Part shown: positions 16,322-18,375 of the stretch, piece by piece
Layout of the letters: each line of letters starts with the position of its first letter
Position numbering within the stretch: the stretch's first letter is position 1
Assembly (NCBI GenBank): GCA_041738875.1
Contig: JBGSOW010000015.1
Coordinates: forward strand, 1-18,375
Reading direction: 5' to 3'
DNA from: JBGSOW01 sp041738875
Lineage (GTDB): Bacteria; Patescibacteriota; Dojkabacteria; CALFHW01
Length of the DNA stretch: 18,375 bases
Made by a program: the position numbers and the translations under genes
Notes under the pieces: model-generated
Databases searched by the model: none
Told to the model about the DNA's origin: nothing
The model's input: the letters and a program-made list of their open reading frames with translations, nothing else

Positions 16322-18070
16322 CCTGAAGAATACGTGCCTATTCTTAAAAGTATATTCCATGACGCCTATCTTTTGAAAGAAGATAAAAAGTTGGATATTA
16401 AATCTATGCAAAAGGTCATCCGTAGATTTCCAAAGTCGCACGGAAAACTGTTTGCAAAGTACGAGCTACTCAAAGGTTATAACTATCTGATTGAAAAAGG
16501 GGAATTAGTTAAAAACGCTGAGATTGAATTCCAACTACGCATGAAACCGACTAGATCAATCTCTGGTGTATTGCCACTAACTGTTCTGACCAAGCCGTAT
16601 CCGTGTCCTGGTAAATGTATTTTCTGTCCAAATGACGTGCGTATGCCAAAAAGTTACTTGAGTGACGAGCCAGGAGCGCAAAGGGCTGAGCGAAACAATT
16701 TCGATCCATACTTGCAAACATTTAACCGTTTGAAAGCTTTCGCAAGTACTGGGCATACTGTATCTAAGGTTGAACTGATTATTCTGGGAGGGACTTGGTC
16801 TTACTACCCTGAGGCATATCAGATCTGGTTTATCAAAAGATGTTTCGAAGCTTTAAATGATTTTGGTAACAAAGACCAGCGCAGCGAAGTGGAACTGACT
16901 TCAGTAAATGCATTTAATACCAAAGTTGTACCTAGTGAAGCAAAGCTCGCTGCGCAAGAAATAAACTATAACCAAGCAGTTGCAAAGGTAGATAGAGATC
17001 AGCTTCTCAAAGAAAAGGCCAGTTGGGACGAATTAGAAAAGTTGCATATAGTGAATTCTACTAGCAATGTAAAGTGCGTTGGGCTAGTCATTGAGACAAG
17101 GCCTGATCATATTTCAGAGAAAGAGGTCCTAAGGGTAAGGCGTTTGGGTGCGACAAAAACGCAAATTGGTTTCCAATCATTGTCTGATAAGGTTTTGGAG
17201 CTAAACAAACGAGGTCATTTGACCGCAGCAACGAGAAGAGCCGTTTCCCTAGTGAGATCAGCAGGGTTTAAAATACATGCTCACTGGATGCCAAATTTAT
17301 ATGGCTCTGATCCAACTGCGGACAAGCTAGATTTTGCAAAGTTATGGACACCGGACTATCAGCCAGATGAGCTTAAAATCTATCCGTGCTCTTTGATTGC
17401 TTCTGCAGAATTGATGCAGTACTTCGAAAAAGGGCTTTGGAAACCTTATACAAGAGAAGAGCTACTTGACGTTCTCACCTACGCACTTAGCAACACCCCT
17501 CGCTACGTAAGACTAACAAGAGTCATAAGAGACATACCTTCTACTGATATCGTCGTTGGCAACAAACTAACAAATTTCCGTGAACTTGTGGAGCAAGAGT
17601 TAAAGGTGCGCAAAATAGTACTGCAAGATATCAGATCACGTGAGATAAAAGGTGAGCTGCCTAGTGAAGTAGATATTTCCTTGAAAATAACTTCGTATGA
17701 CGCAAAAAATAGCTATGGAGAAACGCGCGAGCATTTTATAGAATTCATAACTACAAACGATAAAATATGTGGGTTTTTAAGACTTTCTCTACCAAAGAGT
17801 AATCTCGAAGAACATTTTGTGAGTGAACTAAAAAATACTGGAATCATAAGAGAAGTGCACGTCTACGGGACTTCAATTGCTGTAGGTGAGAAGTCTGGTG
17901 AAGGTGTGCAGCATTTAGGTTTAGGTAAAAAACTAATCGCAAAGGCAGAAGAAATGTCTCGAGAAGCTGGATTTACTAAACTAGCAGTAATTTCTGCGAT
18001 TGGAACCAGGGGATACTATGACAAGCTTGGCTACAACCTTATAGACCTTTATCAGGTAAAAGATTTGTAA
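16304..18070 (+). CDS. elp3: Elp3, tRNA uridine-34 carboxymethyl-forming radical SAM / acetyltransferase
   Basis: A 588-aa two-domain enzyme. The N-terminal part is basic and helical. The radical SAM domain carries the bacterial/archaeal Elp3 cluster motif CPGKCIFC (C101, C105, C108), followed by the conserved NDVRMPKSYL, FDPYLQ and ILGGTWS. The C-terminal GNAT domain (from about 470) has HVYG, the acetyl-CoA loop QHLGLG (536-541), and YY at 571-572 before the KLGY end. Elp3 uses S-adenosylmethionine and acetyl-CoA to attach a carboxymethyl group to the wobble uridine of tRNA. Single-subunit Elp3 of this type is known in archaea and some bacteria. The last 32 bases overlap the convergent membrane protein gene. 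Function is well supported. Confidence 0.95.
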   Translation: MSYNFQPEEYVPILKSIFHDAYLLKEDKKLDIKSMQKVIRRFPKSHGKLFAKYELLKGYNYLIEKGELVKNAEIEFQLRMKPTRSISGVLPLTVLTKPYPCPGKCIFCPNDVRMPKSYLSDEPGAQRAERNNFDPYLQTFNRLKAFASTGHTVSKVELIILGGTWSYYPEAYQIWFIKRCFEALNDFGNKDQRSEVELTSVNAFNTKVVPSEAKLAAQEINYNQAVAKVDRDQLLKEKASWDELEKLHIVNSTSNVKCVGLVIETRPDHISEKEVLRVRRLGATKTQIGFQSLSDKVLELNKRGHLTAATRRAVSLVRSAGFKIHAHWMPNLYGSDPTADKLDFAKLWTPDYQPDELKIYPCSLIASAELMQYFEKGLWKPYTREELLDVLTYALSNTPRYVRLTRVIRDIPSTDIVVGNKLTNFRELVEQELKVRKIVLQDIRSREIKGELPSEVDISLKITSYDAKNSYGETREHFIEFITTNDKICGFLRLSLPKSNLEEHFVSELKNTGIIREVHVYGTSIAVGEKSGEGVQHLGLGKKLIAKAEEMSREAGFTKLAVISAIGTRGYYDKLGYNLIDLYQVKDL

Positions 18071-18375
18071 AGATATATTTTTTTAGAGTTTTTACACTGT
18101 ATAAAAGCCAAAGCATAACGATTGCAATTGAGACGAACGTCATAAAGCTTGCAATCATTTCTCTGCTTGCGAAAAGTAAACCAGTCCTACTTAGAAGTAT
18201 TCCTACGGCAATTGAACCGAAAATTAGGGCAAATAAAGTTGCGATGAAATTGGTCCACAACTTCAGATTTGATCTATAGACTATAAAAAAGTAAAGGAAT
18301 GTTGCTATGGTGATAAGTATAAGAGCTGTTATTGCTCCCGCTAGATAACTCTCAGTATAGTTGTGCTGAATCCCT
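18039..18375 (-). CDS. Hypothetical membrane protein, 5' end cut by window edge
   Basis: On the minus strand the frame is open from the right edge to a TAA at 18041-18039, about 111 codons. An in-frame TTG at 18260 could be read as a start, but the open frame continues upstream and encodes another hydrophobic helix, so the real start is beyond the window. Three helices are visible, beginning YLAGAITALILITIATFLYF, then LWTNFIATLFALIFGSIAVG, then FMTFVSIAIVMLWLLYSV, followed by a short basic tail. No motif identifies a function. Its end overlaps the 3' end of elp3 by 32 bases on the opposite strand. Confidence 0.6.
   Translation of the reverse strand, partial: GIQHNYTESYLAGAITALILITIATFLYFFIVYRSNLKLWTNFIATLFALIFGSIAVGILLSRTGLLFASREMIASFMTFVSIAIVMLWLLYSVKTLKKYIFTNLLPDKGL

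Noticed and set aside
18039..18260. A 73-aa protein starting at the TTG at 18260
   Set aside because: The frame stays open to the right edge and encodes another hydrophobic helix upstream, so the gene is larger and truncated by the window.
1..18375. An alternative genetic code with TGA read as glycine or tryptophan
   Set aside because: All recognisable proteins are full length under the standard bacterial code, with Trp on TGG and no need for in-frame TGA.

Overview
This AT-rich window (by eye well under 45% G+C) reads as a chromosomal segment from a streamlined bacterium, most likely of the Candidate Phyla Radiation / Patescibacteria. The reasons are: very small gaps; 3' ends that abut or overlap; a SufB/SufC pair with no SufD beside it; a bacterial-type Elp3; and an RND permease with shortened loops and no adaptor or outer-membrane partner nearby. 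This placement is inference from gene content, not phylogeny. There are 14 genes, two cut by the window edges, and no mobile element, CRISPR array, tRNA or rRNA. No gap reaches 300 bases.

Layout: (1) 1-1140 minus, an LCP-family wall-polymer transferase that runs off the left edge. (2) 1179-4345 plus, a tight operon sufC / GH-A TIM-barrel glycosidase / sufB. (3) 4385-5755 minus, a polytopic membrane protein that may be O-antigen-ligase-like. (4) 5795-6841 plus, folD. (5) 12710 down to 6834 minus, the operon gatC-gatA-gatB-recJ-DUF2085. (6) 12792-15473 plus, an RND permease. (7) 15490-16287 minus, a Trm9-like methyltransferase, divergent from (8) elp3 at 16304-18070 plus. (9) 18039-18375 minus, a partial membrane protein that runs off the right edge.

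Two things stand out. First, elp3 and a Trm9-like methyltransferase face away from each other across 16 bases. Together they could form a two-step pathway (cm5U34, then mcm5U34) for the tRNA wobble uridine. That pathway is best known from eukaryotes, whereas most bacteria use MnmE/MnmG. Second, seven starts with no gene upstream on the same strand have a -10-like hexamer ending 5-7 bases before the start codon, which predicts leaderless mRNAs. At the methyltransferase/elp3 junction the -10 hexamers of both strands share the same bases. Also notable are a cytoplasmic glycosidase locked between sufC and sufB, and the absence of TGA among all 14 stop codons.
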